From Chlorobiota bacterium (GTDB lineage: Bacteria > Bacteroidota > Bacteroidia > Bacteroidales > Prolixibacteraceae), in contig JAADGO010000226.1 of NCBI GenBank assembly GCA_013152355.1, positions 1-37,671 on the forward strand: a stretch of DNA of 37,671 nt, given 5' to 3'. A program made the translations under genes and the position numbers. The notes beneath the pieces were generated by a model, which was not told the DNA's origin, ran no database searches, and saw nothing but the letters and a program-made list of their open reading frames with translations. This document shows positions 26,851 to 35,134 of this stretch, in pieces. The stretch's first letter is position 1; each line of letters begins with the position of its first letter.

Positions 26851-28056
26851 ATGAAATATATAATTATTCTTGGAGATGGCATGGCTGATGAGCCATTAGA
26901 AGGGTATGGAGGGAAAACCCCGTTGCAAATGGCAAATAAGCCGGCTATTGACGGGTTGGCGAAAAAAGGCAAAAATGGTAAATTAATAACCGTCCCTCAA
27001 ACCATGCACCCGGGAAGCGAAATTGCCAATATGGCTGTTTTGGGCTACGATGTTGAAAAAGTTTTTGAGGGCAGGGGGGTACTGGAAGCCGCGAGTATGG
27101 GTGTTGAATTGCAGGAAGGCGACCTGGCTCTACGGTGTAACCTGATTTGTATTGAAGATGAAAAGATAAAAAACCATTCGGCAGGGCATATTTCAACTGA
27201 AGAGGCAAATGAATTAATAGTATCTCTGAATAAAAATTTTGGGAATGAAAGGATAACCTTTTACCCGGGTGTATCATACCGCCATTTGCTGGTGGTAAAA
27301 AATGGTGTAAAAGATATGGATTGTACGCCCCCTCACGATGTGATAGGGGCTTCTTTTCAGGATGCGTTAATAAAACCTGAAAATGATGGTGCAAAAAGAA
27401 CTGTAGATTTACTGAACTACCTGGTTGTCCGTTCAAGGTACTTCCTTGAAAACCATCCTGTAAACCTGGCTCGTATTGAGAAAGGGAAAGACCCTGCAAA
27501 TTGCATCTGGCCATGGTCGCCCGGGTACAAGCCTGCAATGCCCACCCTGGAAGATATGTTTGGCATTAAGAAATCAGCTGTTATTTCAGCGGTCGACCTG
27601 ATCCAGGGGATTGGGGTTTATGCCGGGATGGACATAATAAAAGTGGATGGTGCCACAGGATTGTACGATACCAATTACGAAGGTAAAGCCAAAGCAACTG
27701 TTGACGCCCTTGAATCGCATGATTTTGTTTATTTGCACATCGAGGCAAGTGATGAAGCCGGCCACGAAGGCGATGTAGAACTGAAAATAAGGACTATTAG
27801 CGACCTGGACCAACGGGTAGTAAAATATATTGTCGAAGAAACCGGGAAGATGGAGGAAGATGTGGCTATTGCAGTATTGCCCGACCATCCAACGCCATGC
27901 GCCACAAAAACGCATACGCGTGAAGCTGTGCCATTCATTATCTATAAACCGGGGCAGGATCCCGACAAGGTGGAAGTTTACGATGAGTTTGCATCAGGCG
28001 AAGGCAGCTATGGTATTCTGAAGGGCAATGAATTTATGAAAGCATTTTTAGGGTAA
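26851..28056 (+). CDS. apgM-like protein, proposed homoserine kinase
   Basis: This 401-residue alkaline-phosphatase superfamily protein resembles archaeal-type cofactor-independent phosphoglycerate mutase. The metal-binding GDGMADEP is at 8-15, the likely catalytic Ser56 is in MHPGSEIANMAVLGYD, and further metal ligands are in HIEASDEAGHEGD and LPDHPTPCATKTHTREA. A recognised subfamily (TIGR02535) is proposed to be homoserine kinase because it lies between homoserine dehydrogenase and threonine synthase in genomes lacking ThrB. That is exactly the context here, so conversion of homoserine to O-phosphohomoserine is the best prediction. Many annotations will call it phosphoglycerate mutase. Confidence 0.9.
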   Translation: MKYIIILGDGMADEPLEGYGGKTPLQMANKPAIDGLAKKGKNGKLITVPQTMHPGSEIANMAVLGYDVEKVFEGRGVLEAASMGVELQEGDLALRCNLICIEDEKIKNHSAGHISTEEANELIVSLNKNFGNERITFYPGVSYRHLLVVKNGVKDMDCTPPHDVIGASFQDALIKPENDGAKRTVDLLNYLVVRSRYFLENHPVNLARIEKGKDPANCIWPWSPGYKPAMPTLEDMFGIKKSAVISAVDLIQGIGVYAGMDIIKVDGATGLYDTNYEGKAKATVDALESHDFVYLHIEASDEAGHEGDVELKIRTISDLDQRVVKYIVEETGKMEEDVAIAVLPDHPTPCATKTHTREAVPFIIYKPGQDPDKVEVYDEFASGEGSYGILKGNEFMKAFLG

Positions 28057-28059
28057 GCT

Positions 28060-28113
28060 AGTCAGGGCTTCACTCACCACAGTCAGGGCTTCACTTTAAG
28101 TGAAACCCTGACT
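28060..28113. repeat. Palindrome plus half-copy (agggcttcact family)
   Basis: agtcagggcttcact occurs at 28060-28074 and again at 28081-28095 (21 bp period). The second copy forms a palindrome with aagtgaaaccctgact at 28098-28113, with one mismatch that would be a G-U pair in minus-strand RNA. It is related to the perfect palindrome at 19202-19234. It fills the gap between the apgM-like gene and thrC. Confidence 0.75.
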
Positions 28114-28131
28114 AAATGGCAAAAACGATTT

Positions 28132-29436
28132 ATGAAATATTACAGCACAAATAAAAAAACCAACCCCGTTAGCCTGAAAGAGGCAGTTGTAAAAGGGCTT
28201 GCAAACGATAACGGGCTTTTTATGCCCGAACGGATTGAAAAGTTTGACCCTTCTTTTTTTGACTCAATTGACCGGTTGCCTTTTCAGGAAATAGCCTTCG
28301 AGGTGGCTAAGAAGTTTTTTGGGGAAGATGTTGAAGATGAGAAACTTAAGGAGATTGTTTTTGACACGCTGCAATTCGATTGCCCTGTGGTGCAGGTAAC
28401 TGGCGATATATGGTCTTTAGAACTGTTTCATGGCCCTACACTGGCTTTTAAAGATGTAGGTGCACGCTTTATGGCACGCTTGTTAAATTATTTCCTTAGG
28501 GGGAATAATGGGGAGGTGAATGTCCTTGTGGCAACCTCTGGCGATACAGGCAGTGCTGTGGCCAACGGTTTCCTGGGCGTTGACGGTATCCATGTATATG
28601 TATTGTATCCGAAAGGCAAGGTTAGTGCTATCCAGGAATCGCAATTTACCACCTTGGGGCAAAATATCACTGCCATAGAGGTTGACGGTGTTTTTGATGA
28701 TTGCCAACGGCTGGTAAAAACAGCTTTCCTTGATGAGGAATTGAACCGGAAAATGCAGTTAACCTCGGCAAACTCCATTAATGTGGCACGTTTCCTGCCT
28801 CAGGCATTTTACTATTTTAATGCCTATGCACGGTTGAAAGAAAAAGGGGTGCTAAAAGGGGCAGAGTTGGTGGTATCGGTCCCCAGCGGTAATTTCGGGA
28901 ACTTAACAGCCGGGTTGTTTGGCTATGAAATGGGTTTGCCGGTAAACCGGTTTATTGCTGCAAATAATGCTAACGATATTGTATTTGAATATTTACAAAC
29001 CGGGGATTACAAACCGCGTCCATCGGTTGAAACGATTGCCAATGCTATGGATGTTGGCGACCCCAGCAACTTTGCGCGTATCCTTGATTTATACGGCCAT
29101 TCGCATGAGAAGATCTCTCAAATGCTTAAAGGCTACCGTTATTCGGATGAGGATATACGCAAAATTATTGATAAAGTTTATAGAAATACCGGATACCTTC
29201 TCGACCCGCATGGCGCTTGTGGTTACGAGTCGTTGGAAGAATACCTCTCAGAAGGGCAGGTAGGAGTATTCCTTGAAACAGCGCACCCCGCAAAATTCAC
29301 CGAAACAGTTGAAGGAGTCATCGGCAAAGGCAATGTCCCGTTACCCGGCAAATTGGCTGAATTTATGAAGGGCGAAAAGAAGATTTTCCGGTTAGGTAAA
29401 GATTTTGAGGGGTTCAAAAGTTTCCTGTTGGGGTAA
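28132..29436 (+). CDS. thrC: Threonine synthase
   Basis: This 434-residue PLP enzyme converts O-phosphohomoserine to threonine. The PLP Lys107 lies in FHGPTLAFKDVGARFM. VATSGDTGSAVANGF and the phosphate-binding SVPSGNFGNLTAG are conserved, and the C-terminal ETAHPAKFTETVEG is typical of the long threonine synthase class. It lies 75 bp after the apgM-like gene, with a palindromic repeat between them, and completes the branch begun by thrA. Confidence 0.98.
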   Translation: MKYYSTNKKTNPVSLKEAVVKGLANDNGLFMPERIEKFDPSFFDSIDRLPFQEIAFEVAKKFFGEDVEDEKLKEIVFDTLQFDCPVVQVTGDIWSLELFHGPTLAFKDVGARFMARLLNYFLRGNNGEVNVLVATSGDTGSAVANGFLGVDGIHVYVLYPKGKVSAIQESQFTTLGQNITAIEVDGVFDDCQRLVKTAFLDEELNRKMQLTSANSINVARFLPQAFYYFNAYARLKEKGVLKGAELVVSVPSGNFGNLTAGLFGYEMGLPVNRFIAANNANDIVFEYLQTGDYKPRPSVETIANAMDVGDPSNFARILDLYGHSHEKISQMLKGYRYSDEDIRKIIDKVYRNTGYLLDPHGACGYESLEEYLSEGQVGVFLETAHPAKFTETVEGVIGKGNVPLPGKLAEFMKGEKKIFRLGKDFEGFKSFLLG

Positions 29437-29445
29437 TCTTATTAT

Positions 29446-29495
29446 ACATTCTATTCCTTTGGGATTTTTTGCCGGCCTCTCAAAATAATTTTTAG
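29446..29495 (+). repeat. Degenerate copy D of the interspersed repeat
   Basis: cattctattcctttgggatt resembles the tail of copy B (cattccatccctttgggatt), and ctcaaaataatttttag resembles the reverse complement of module 1. It lies between the converging thrC and DUF5916 genes. Confidence 0.4.
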
Positions 29496-29524
29496 GCAGT
29501 TACTAAGGAGGGCCTCCTATAGTA

Positions 29525-31675
29525 TCAAAACCGGATATTGTACTTTAATTTGAATCGCAAGGTACTTTCATTCATTATATATTGTTCATCGGGGCTGGAA
29601 AGTATTGAGGTCCATACCAGTATTATTTCATTGCCCGGTTTTAATATCCACTGAAACCTTGACTGACAGCCTACCTGTTCAGATTCATTGTCGTATTGAA
29701 AAAAGTTGTACAGCGTAATATCAGGGCTAACGAGTATGTTGGCATTAAGCTGGTAAATTTTTGCTGTAAATTCACCATTGGGCAATCTCACATTGCTCCG
29801 CAGGAATTTACCCCCAAGAAACAACGGTACAGCGACTTTCCATTTAGCCCCTAATTCAATGTCTTTCCGATAACCGGTATAAAAATGGCCAAACCCATAT
29901 AAAACTTTACCCGATAAATTGCGGCTCCCTTTTGTTTCCAGGTTGAACAGGTGCCACCACCATTGGTAACTTCCTTCAGGAATAACAAAGTCAGAAAAAA
30001 TATTAAAACCTTTTTTCAGGTTTTCATATTGATGGTTAAATGAGTAGGAAATTTTTTCTCCTGAATTGAACCTGATATTCATGGGGGTGAAGTTTAGTGC
30101 CCTTGATTGCAGTTTATTATTAAAATCGGTAATATAATCGAATTTACCTTCGAATAATAGTTGAAGTACCCCCCACTTATTCGGCCGTGGCCCAAATCGA
30201 AGTCCACCATAGGTTTCTTTAATGTTGGTACGTGGGACAAAACCCATGCCTGCAACAAAGTTTCCCCCTATCTGATGGTAGCCTAATCTGGCATGGAACA
30301 AATCGTTTGGGTACACTACCTGTGCTCCCCATGCCGTATTGCCCCCTTCACTGTTTTTTGTCGATGATATTAACCCAAATAGGATTAAAGCGATATTTTT
30401 ATTGCCGTTAAATCTTGAAGACGCCAGTTTGGCATCCAGCCCGGTTAACAGGTTTTTTTGTTCTCCAATAGCGTTCCCATACGTCCCAATCATGCCAATT
30501 GACGATTGTTCCCCAATATTTTTCGAAATGCGGGCTGCTGTAAAGTTTAAATTGCGGTTATCCCTGCCTTCATTTATGTGCATCAGCCCAATATTCCAGT
30601 TGTCGGCCTGCCCGGTTAGTTTCGCTCCAACATTTATTGGGATAGGGGCTCCACCTGAATCTAATCCCAGCCGCCTTGAAAAAAAAGGGATAATTGTTTT
30701 AGTAACAGGGCTGGTACGGTCGCCTTCTATTCCAAATTGAAAATAGTTGGCTCCATCAAGGAAAAAATCACGTTTTTCAGGGAAATGTAAACTAAAGCGG
30801 GTCAGGTTAATTTGACGGTCGTCTACTTCAGTTTCGGCAAAATCTGTATTAATACTAAGCGAAGCTTTCAGGCTGGGGGTAACTTGGTAAAAAAGGTCGG
30901 TGCCGGTAGTTAATTTATATTTTGTGTTTTCTTTATATCTGGAATTAAGCCCGGTAAGCAGGTATGGCGATATGTCAAGCCCAACGCCCTGTGTTATGTT
31001 TTCGATCCCGTCCAGAATCCCGGCATCCGAAACCTGGAATTTATGTGTATCGAGGTTGGCTACCGGCCAATATCCTGATTCCAGTTTCCGCACAATATGG
31101 CGGATTAGTTTAATCCCCCATTGCCTGTTCTCTTTATCAAAACCCAATGTCTTAAATGGGATAGCCACCTCTGCCTGCCAGCCATCATTGGTTATTTTTG
31201 ATTTGCCAACCCATAAACCATCCCATTTTTTATTGAACGCAGTTCCGTTTTTGCTGATAATGGCATCGCCTATCGAACCCCGCGGCCCTATTTGGAACCA
31301 ATAGCCATTACGATGGTCAAGATAAGTGTCAAGGATAATCTGAACACGGTCGTCATTTATTAAGCTCACATCGCGTGCCAGTTCTTTTGCAGTTATTTTA
31401 TCAGGGTCGTCAAAACATTTTATTCCAAAATATATCTGGTTCGAATCATAGCAAATATAAAATTCCGTCTTCTCGGATATTGGTTCTCCCGTATTTGGTT
31501 CACGTTGGTAAAATTTATTTACAACAAATGCATTTTCCCAGCATTTGTCGTCAAGAATCCCGTCAATTAACGGAGGGTTTTGTATTCTCCTGGCGGGTAT
31601 GGTATCTTGCGCAAAGGCCACACTACCTAATGCAGGTATAATAATGAAGAATAAATAAATTAATTGATATTTCAA
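29525..31675 (-). CDS. CBM9-like / DUF5916 outer-membrane protein
   Basis: This 716-residue protein has a signal peptide (1-22, ending SVAFA). A carbohydrate-binding family 9-like beta-sandwich spans about 30-215 (PPLIDGILDDKCWENA, FYICYDSNQIYFGIKCFD, GWQAEVAIPFKTLGF). The remainder (about 230-716) is a DUF5916-type region rich in alternating aromatic strands, consistent with an outer-membrane beta-barrel, ending LRFKLKYNIRF. Such proteins are common in Bacteroidota, and their substrate is unknown. It is monocistronic and convergent with thrC. Confidence 0.88.
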   Translation of the reverse strand: MKYQLIYLFFIIIPALGSVAFAQDTIPARRIQNPPLIDGILDDKCWENAFVVNKFYQREPNTGEPISEKTEFYICYDSNQIYFGIKCFDDPDKITAKELARDVSLINDDRVQIILDTYLDHRNGYWFQIGPRGSIGDAIISKNGTAFNKKWDGLWVGKSKITNDGWQAEVAIPFKTLGFDKENRQWGIKLIRHIVRKLESGYWPVANLDTHKFQVSDAGILDGIENITQGVGLDISPYLLTGLNSRYKENTKYKLTTGTDLFYQVTPSLKASLSINTDFAETEVDDRQINLTRFSLHFPEKRDFFLDGANYFQFGIEGDRTSPVTKTIIPFFSRRLGLDSGGAPIPINVGAKLTGQADNWNIGLMHINEGRDNRNLNFTAARISKNIGEQSSIGMIGTYGNAIGEQKNLLTGLDAKLASSRFNGNKNIALILFGLISSTKNSEGGNTAWGAQVVYPNDLFHARLGYHQIGGNFVAGMGFVPRTNIKETYGGLRFGPRPNKWGVLQLLFEGKFDYITDFNNKLQSRALNFTPMNIRFNSGEKISYSFNHQYENLKKGFNIFSDFVIPEGSYQWWWHLFNLETKGSRNLSGKVLYGFGHFYTGYRKDIELGAKWKVAVPLFLGGKFLRSNVRLPNGEFTAKIYQLNANILVSPDITLYNFFQYDNESEQVGCQSRFQWILKPGNEIILVWTSILSSPDEQYIMNESTLRFKLKYNIRF

Positions 31676-31794
31676 TTTCGGCTGATTTCGAATATTTAAA
31701 ACGAAAATAGTAAAAATGTAATTGAGGCAAAAAAAAGTGAGGTGGTATTATAGATTATACTATAATTGTGGGAATAAACAGAATCCTAAATAAA

Positions 31795-31828
31795 AAAGGC
31801 AGCTGCCTCAAAACGGGCTGCTGCCTTT
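31795..31828 (-). terminator. Rho-independent terminator after the GroES-like gene
   Basis: The stem aaaggcagc (31795-31803) pairs with gctgccttt (31820-31828). On the minus strand it is followed by TTTTATTTAGG, giving a classic terminator for the redox operon. Confidence 0.75.
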
Positions 31829-31877
31829 ATATTGTCGATTTTTTTATTGGCAGATTGGTAAAATCCTGTCACAGGTA

Positions 31878-32165
31878 TTAAATAGATTCTGTTTCAACAA
31901 TTTTCGACAGGATTTCTGAATAAGGAAGTAAAAGGAAAAGTTTCCCTTCAAATTCAATTTCAGTGCCTGCGTACTCTTTGTATAAAACTTCGTCTCCGGG
32001 AGTGATCTCTGCTTCTTCAATTGTGCTGACTGCAACTACTTTTGCAACTTTCTGCTTTTCTTTGGCAGAGTCGGGGATAATAATCCCTGAGGCTGTCTTT
32101 TGCTCGGCTTTGTCTTCTGAAAGCTCAAGCAAGACATTCTGGTTAATAGGCTGTAATTCTTTCAT
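31878..32165 (-). CDS. GroES-like co-chaperonin without GroEL
   Basis: This 95-residue protein has a Cpn10 fold: a mobile-loop segment QKTASGIIIPDSAKEKQKVAK, then GDEVLYKEYAGTEIEFEGK and the closing PYSEILSKI. The N-terminus NQNVLLEL departs from the usual DRVVV-type strand, and GVGP-type glycines are replaced by AVSTIEEAE. groEL is absent; the neighbours are thioredoxin-like genes on the same strand, with a 17 bp gap. It is probably a second GroES paralogue in addition to a groESL operon elsewhere. Whether it caps GroEL, or serves another role linked to thiol redox, is not known. Confidence 0.88.
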   Translation of the reverse strand: MKELQPINQNVLLELSEDKAEQKTASGIIIPDSAKEKQKVAKVVAVSTIEEAEITPGDEVLYKEYAGTEIEFEGKLFLLLPYSEILSKIVETESI

Positions 32166-32182
32166 TTTACCATTCTTTGATT

Positions 32183-32722
32183 TTAATTATTATTTAACAA
32201 GTATTTATCGATATTATCAATAAACATTTTTTTAGTTGCTTCATCTGTCCTTCCGATACCTGACATTATGGTTGGTTTGCCATTTTTAGGTATATAAAGG
32301 AAAGCGGGAATGCTCTTAACCCCAAATACTGCGGCCAACTCCTTTTCCTTTTGTGTATCAATTTTATAAACATGTATTTTGCCGGCATATTCTTTTGAAA
32401 CCTGTTCAAGTATTGGCGATGCTTTGCGGCATGGGGCACACCAATCGGCATAGAAATCAACAATTGCAGGCTTATCGCCTAAATATTTCCACTCTTTAGG
32501 AGAGGTTTCATAGTTCCACACTTTTTTTAAGAAGGCATCTTTAGTCAGCAATGTAGTACCTCCTTTGGCAGTTGATTTATCCTGCCCGGGCATTGCATTT
32601 GCAGTATTGTTCACTGCAATACCATTTTCTTCATTGTTCTTGTCGTTTGCCTGGCTTGTTGACGAGCCACAGCTTTGTAGGAATAATACTGTAACTGCCA
32701 GGATGTAAATTAAATTTTTCAT
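32183..32722 (-). CDS. Thioredoxin-domain lipoprotein
   Basis: This 179-residue protein has a lipobox LQSC with lipidated Cys18, a low-complexity linker (about 19-58), and a thioredoxin domain at about 60-175. The active site is YADWCAPCRKASP (Cys95, Cys98) and the cis-proline loop is KSIPAFLYI. It should be a membrane-anchored periplasmic thiol oxidoreductase. It is 10 bp downstream of the thioredoxin-glutaredoxin fusion gene and 17 bp upstream of the GroES-like gene, in one operon. Confidence 0.93.
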   Translation of the reverse strand: MKNLIYILAVTVLFLQSCGSSTSQANDKNNEENGIAVNNTANAMPGQDKSTAKGGTTLLTKDAFLKKVWNYETSPKEWKYLGDKPAIVDFYADWCAPCRKASPILEQVSKEYAGKIHVYKIDTQKEKELAAVFGVKSIPAFLYIPKNGKPTIMSGIGRTDEATKKMFIDNIDKYLLNNN

Positions 32723-32732
32723 ATCAGGTGTT

Positions 32733-33311
32733 TTAATTAATATTCAATAAGTTATTTATCTTTTCACGGTCGAATCCCACAATTACCTGCCCGTTTATTT
32801 CAGTTTGCGGCACACCTTGCTGCCCGCTCTTTTTTACCATTGCTTCAGCAGCTTGCGGGTCTTTAGATACATCAACATCGCGGTAGCGTATTTTGTTCTC
32901 GTCAAGGTAACGTTTTAAAGTAGTACACCATGTACATGTTGGAGTAGAATAAACTACTACTCTATTTACTTTTTTTGTTTCACCGCTGGCCTGTGCAATA
33001 TAAACTGAATTTTTTATAACTGCATTATATTGGCCTGCCGAATGGCAACCCTTTATAATATTGGCCATTTTTGCCTCTTTAAATTCTAATAATGAAGGGA
33101 CACTCTTGATGTTGTACCATGGGTGGATGTCTCGTACTCGGTTAACATCGGCAACCATTAAGGTAGTATCTTTTATATTTTCAGAAATCTTGTTGAAATT
33201 CTGAAAGGCACAGTCGCTTTGTGCCGACCCCTTTTTGTATAACAAAAGCCAAACTTTTTTATTTTGTTTTAGCACTTCGTTTAAGGCGGATAAAGATTCG
33301 ATTCTTTTCAT
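32733..33311 (-). CDS. Degenerate thioredoxin fused to glutaredoxin
   Basis: This 192-residue protein lacks a signal peptide and is probably cytoplasmic. Residues 1-105 have a thioredoxin fold (VWLLLYKKG, TLMVADVNRV, KSVPSLLEF), but the CxxC is lost: SAQSDC keeps a single Cys34. Residues 116-192 are a glutaredoxin/NrdH-like domain with a full Cys126-Thr-Trp-Cys129 site (VVVYSTPTCTWCTTLKRYL), a GVPQTEING cis-proline loop and a GFDREKI tail. The N-terminal domain may bind a partner while the C-terminal domain does redox chemistry. It is the first gene of the redox operon. Confidence 0.9.
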   Translation of the reverse strand: MKRIESLSALNEVLKQNKKVWLLLYKKGSAQSDCAFQNFNKISENIKDTTLMVADVNRVRDIHPWYNIKSVPSLLEFKEAKMANIIKGCHSAGQYNAVIKNSVYIAQASGETKKVNRVVVYSTPTCTWCTTLKRYLDENKIRYRDVDVSKDPQAAEAMVKKSGQQGVPQTEINGQVIVGFDREKINNLLNIN

Positions 33312-33315
33312 TTTG

Positions 33316-33323
33316 CAAACATA
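33316..33323 (-). promoter_or_regulatory. Candidate -7 element for the redox operon
   Basis: The minus strand reads TATGTTTG, matching TAnnTTTG, only 5 nt before the ATG at 33311. If used, the transcript would be leaderless or nearly so. The -33 half is not seen, so this may be chance. Confidence 0.25.
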
Positions 33324-33459
33324 TCTAATTATTTATATATATGAAAATAATCATATCAATTGGCGTGCCAAAAGTTAAGAAAGAAAATATGGCAGCAACT
33401 GTCAGAGTTTTTTGTCAGTTTTTTTTAGAGCAACGCAACCTTTTTCAACAAACTTAAAT

Positions 33460-33473
33460 CATATAATTATATG
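33460..33473. promoter_or_regulatory. 14 bp perfect palindrome upstream of the NigD-like gene
   Basis: catataattatatg is its own reverse complement. It overlaps the ATG of the short leader ORF at 33471. It could be an operator site, but it is A/T-rich and may be chance. Confidence 0.3.
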
Positions 33474-33515
33474 AAAGCAATGAAAGCAGTTACAAATTTT
33501 AAAATTTTTAAGTGA
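33471..33515 (+). CDS. Possible 14-residue leader ORF
   Basis: The frame reads MKAMKAVTNFKIFK and its TGA overlaps the ATG of the next gene (TGATG at 33513-33517). That spacing suggests translational coupling, as in leader peptides. It begins with a direct repeat (atgaaagca twice). It could still be chance in an A-rich leader. Confidence 0.3.
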   Translation: MKAMKAVTNFKIFK

Positions 33516-34210
33516 TGAAAAAATATTTGTTGTGGATGCTAACCGGGATTTTAGGGTTAGGGGTAATTTCTTGTGAGGACGACAACGATTCCTATTCGTT
33601 GGGCAAGTATTGGGTCGATTTTGGAGTAGTTATAGACCAGGGCAACGACCACATGGATTATACAATTAAAATTGATGATGGTGATATATTATACCCGGTA
33701 AATTCTAATGCATCACTGTCTGATTTGGAAGATGGTGACAGGGTATTGGTGAATTATACGGTGCTCAGCCATAAAAATTCTCTTGATGGGTATGATGAAT
33801 ACTATGTGGAGATAAATTCATGGAATGATATCCTCTTGAAAGGTATTTTGGACATTACTCCTGCAAACGAAGACAGCATTGGCAATGACCCGGTAAATGT
33901 GGAAAATGTCTGGGTTTCGAATAATTTATTGAATTTTAAATTGAGTTATTGGGGATTTGATCAAACTCATTTTATAAACCTTGTTAAGCAACCGGGCGAG
34001 TTGACAGAAGACGGGCAACCATTTCAACTGGAGTTAAGGCACAATAACAACAACGACCGGGAGGAGGTTTTATATACTGCTTATGTATCGTTTGATTTAT
34101 CTGCCCTGGAGCTACCATCAGTAGATTCGGTTCAATTTACAGTTAACGGCATACAATACGGCAATGAAGATTTTACATACGATGGAGTTTTCAACTACAG
34201 TGATAATTGA
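33515..34210 (+). CDS. NigD-like lipoprotein
   Basis: This 231-residue lipoprotein has lipobox VISC with lipidated Cys20, followed by Asp/Asn-rich residues (EDDNDSY). An N-terminal OB-like domain (about 28-110: YWVDFGVVI, LEDGDRVLVNYTVL) and a C-terminal beta-sandwich (about 128-225: VENVWVSNNLLNF, LELRHNNNND) fit the NigD-like family, common in Bacteroidota and named after a gene linked to the bacteriocin nigrescin. Its function is unknown. The ATG at 33515 is used; a GTG one codon earlier is also in frame. It is ended by a hairpin at 34232-34262. Confidence 0.88.
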   Translation: MKKYLLWMLTGILGLGVISCEDDNDSYSLGKYWVDFGVVIDQGNDHMDYTIKIDDGDILYPVNSNASLSDLEDGDRVLVNYTVLSHKNSLDGYDEYYVEINSWNDILLKGILDITPANEDSIGNDPVNVENVWVSNNLLNFKLSYWGFDQTHFINLVKQPGELTEDGQPFQLELRHNNNNDREEVLYTAYVSFDLSALELPSVDSVQFTVNGIQYGNEDFTYDGVFNYSDN

Positions 34211-34231
34211 TTTGTTTTTTAAGTTTTGGTT

Positions 34232-34262
34232 AAGGGGTGGCTGTTTAGCTGCCCTTTTTTTT
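34232..34262 (+). terminator. Rho-independent terminator after the NigD-like gene
   Basis: aaggggtggct (34232-34242) pairs with agctgcccttt (34247-34257) using G-U wobbles, with a 4 nt loop, followed by a T-run. Confidence 0.75.
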
Positions 34263-34325
34263 GACGGGATTTAATTGATTTTCAATTTATAAGCCATTAT
34301 CTTTAAGTCTCTTAATTATCAACAG

Positions 34326-35054
34326 ATGCAGCCAGGCAATTTGAAATATAAGGTTAATTACCTCTGTTTATTCATCTTTAGCTTATCTATGGGGTTACTT
34401 GAAGCCATTGTTGTGGTTTACCTGAGAGAGTCGTACTACCCCGAAGGGTTTCAATTCCCATTGAAGCTGTTACCGGAAAGGTTGGTTTACATTGAAATAA
34501 TCAGGGAAGTTTGTACAATAACAATGATTGGTGCTGTTGCTTTCCTTGCGGGCAAAACAAAGCTTCAAAGGTTATCCTGTTTCCTTTTCACATTTGGGGT
34601 ATGGGATATTTTTTACTATTTAGGATTGAAGGTTTTCCTCAACTGGCCCGAAACATTACTCACCTGGGATATCCTTTTTTTTATCCCTATTATATGGACC
34701 GGCCCGGTATTGGCACCTCTCATTTGTTCGGTTATAATGATATTAATGGCACTTCTTTTTGAACAGAGCGAGGCACGTGGCAGGTTGGAGTCCCTCCGGT
34801 GGGCAGAGCTGTTACTGGTATTTGCGGGTGCAGTGGCTATTTATACCTCCTTTTCCTATGATATTGGAATGTTGATTATCAGGGGTAAATATTTATCAAG
34901 GCTATTTACCTTAGCCGGCGACCCGGAATTTCAAAGAGCCCTTGCTTCTTATGTCCCGGTACAATTTCAATGGGAGCTATTTGGTTTTGGGATACTGCTA
35001 ATTTTAATTGGGGCAGGATTAGTGCTTAAGCGGGTTGTCAAAGCAAAAGTGTAG
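34326..35054 (+). CDS. Uncharacterised multi-pass membrane protein
   Basis: This 242-residue protein has about six or seven membrane helices, at roughly 12-32, 55-75, 81-103, 112-128, 128-146, 158-180 and 215-237. Short conserved-looking loops include MGLLEAIVVVYLRE near the N-terminus, GVWDIFYYLGLK, and WDILFFIPIIWTGPVLAP. No transporter or enzyme motif is recognised. It lies between a NigD-like lipoprotein, after a terminator, and an S9 peptidase with its own candidate promoter, so it is probably monocistronic. Confidence 0.8.
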   Translation: MQPGNLKYKVNYLCLFIFSLSMGLLEAIVVVYLRESYYPEGFQFPLKLLPERLVYIEIIREVCTITMIGAVAFLAGKTKLQRLSCFLFTFGVWDIFYYLGLKVFLNWPETLLTWDILFFIPIIWTGPVLAPLICSVIMILMALLFEQSEARGRLESLRWAELLLVFAGAVAIYTSFSYDIGMLIIRGKYLSRLFTLAGDPEFQRALASYVPVQFQWELFGFGILLILIGAGLVLKRVVKAKV

Positions 35055-35090
35055 CCGGTGGTTGCAAGCTTTTCCGGTTTGTCTTTTATA

Positions 35091-35098
35091 TATTTTTG
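35091..35098 (+). promoter_or_regulatory. Candidate -7 element for the S9 peptidase
   Basis: TATTTTTG matches TAnnTTTG. Transcription would start near 35105, after the TTG at 35096 and before the ATG at 35135, supporting the ATG. A TTG at 35062-35064 is 26 nt upstream, slightly too far. Confidence 0.4.
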
Positions 35099-35134
35099 CT
35101 CTACATTTGGTTCGGTTGTTTAATTCAAGAAATT

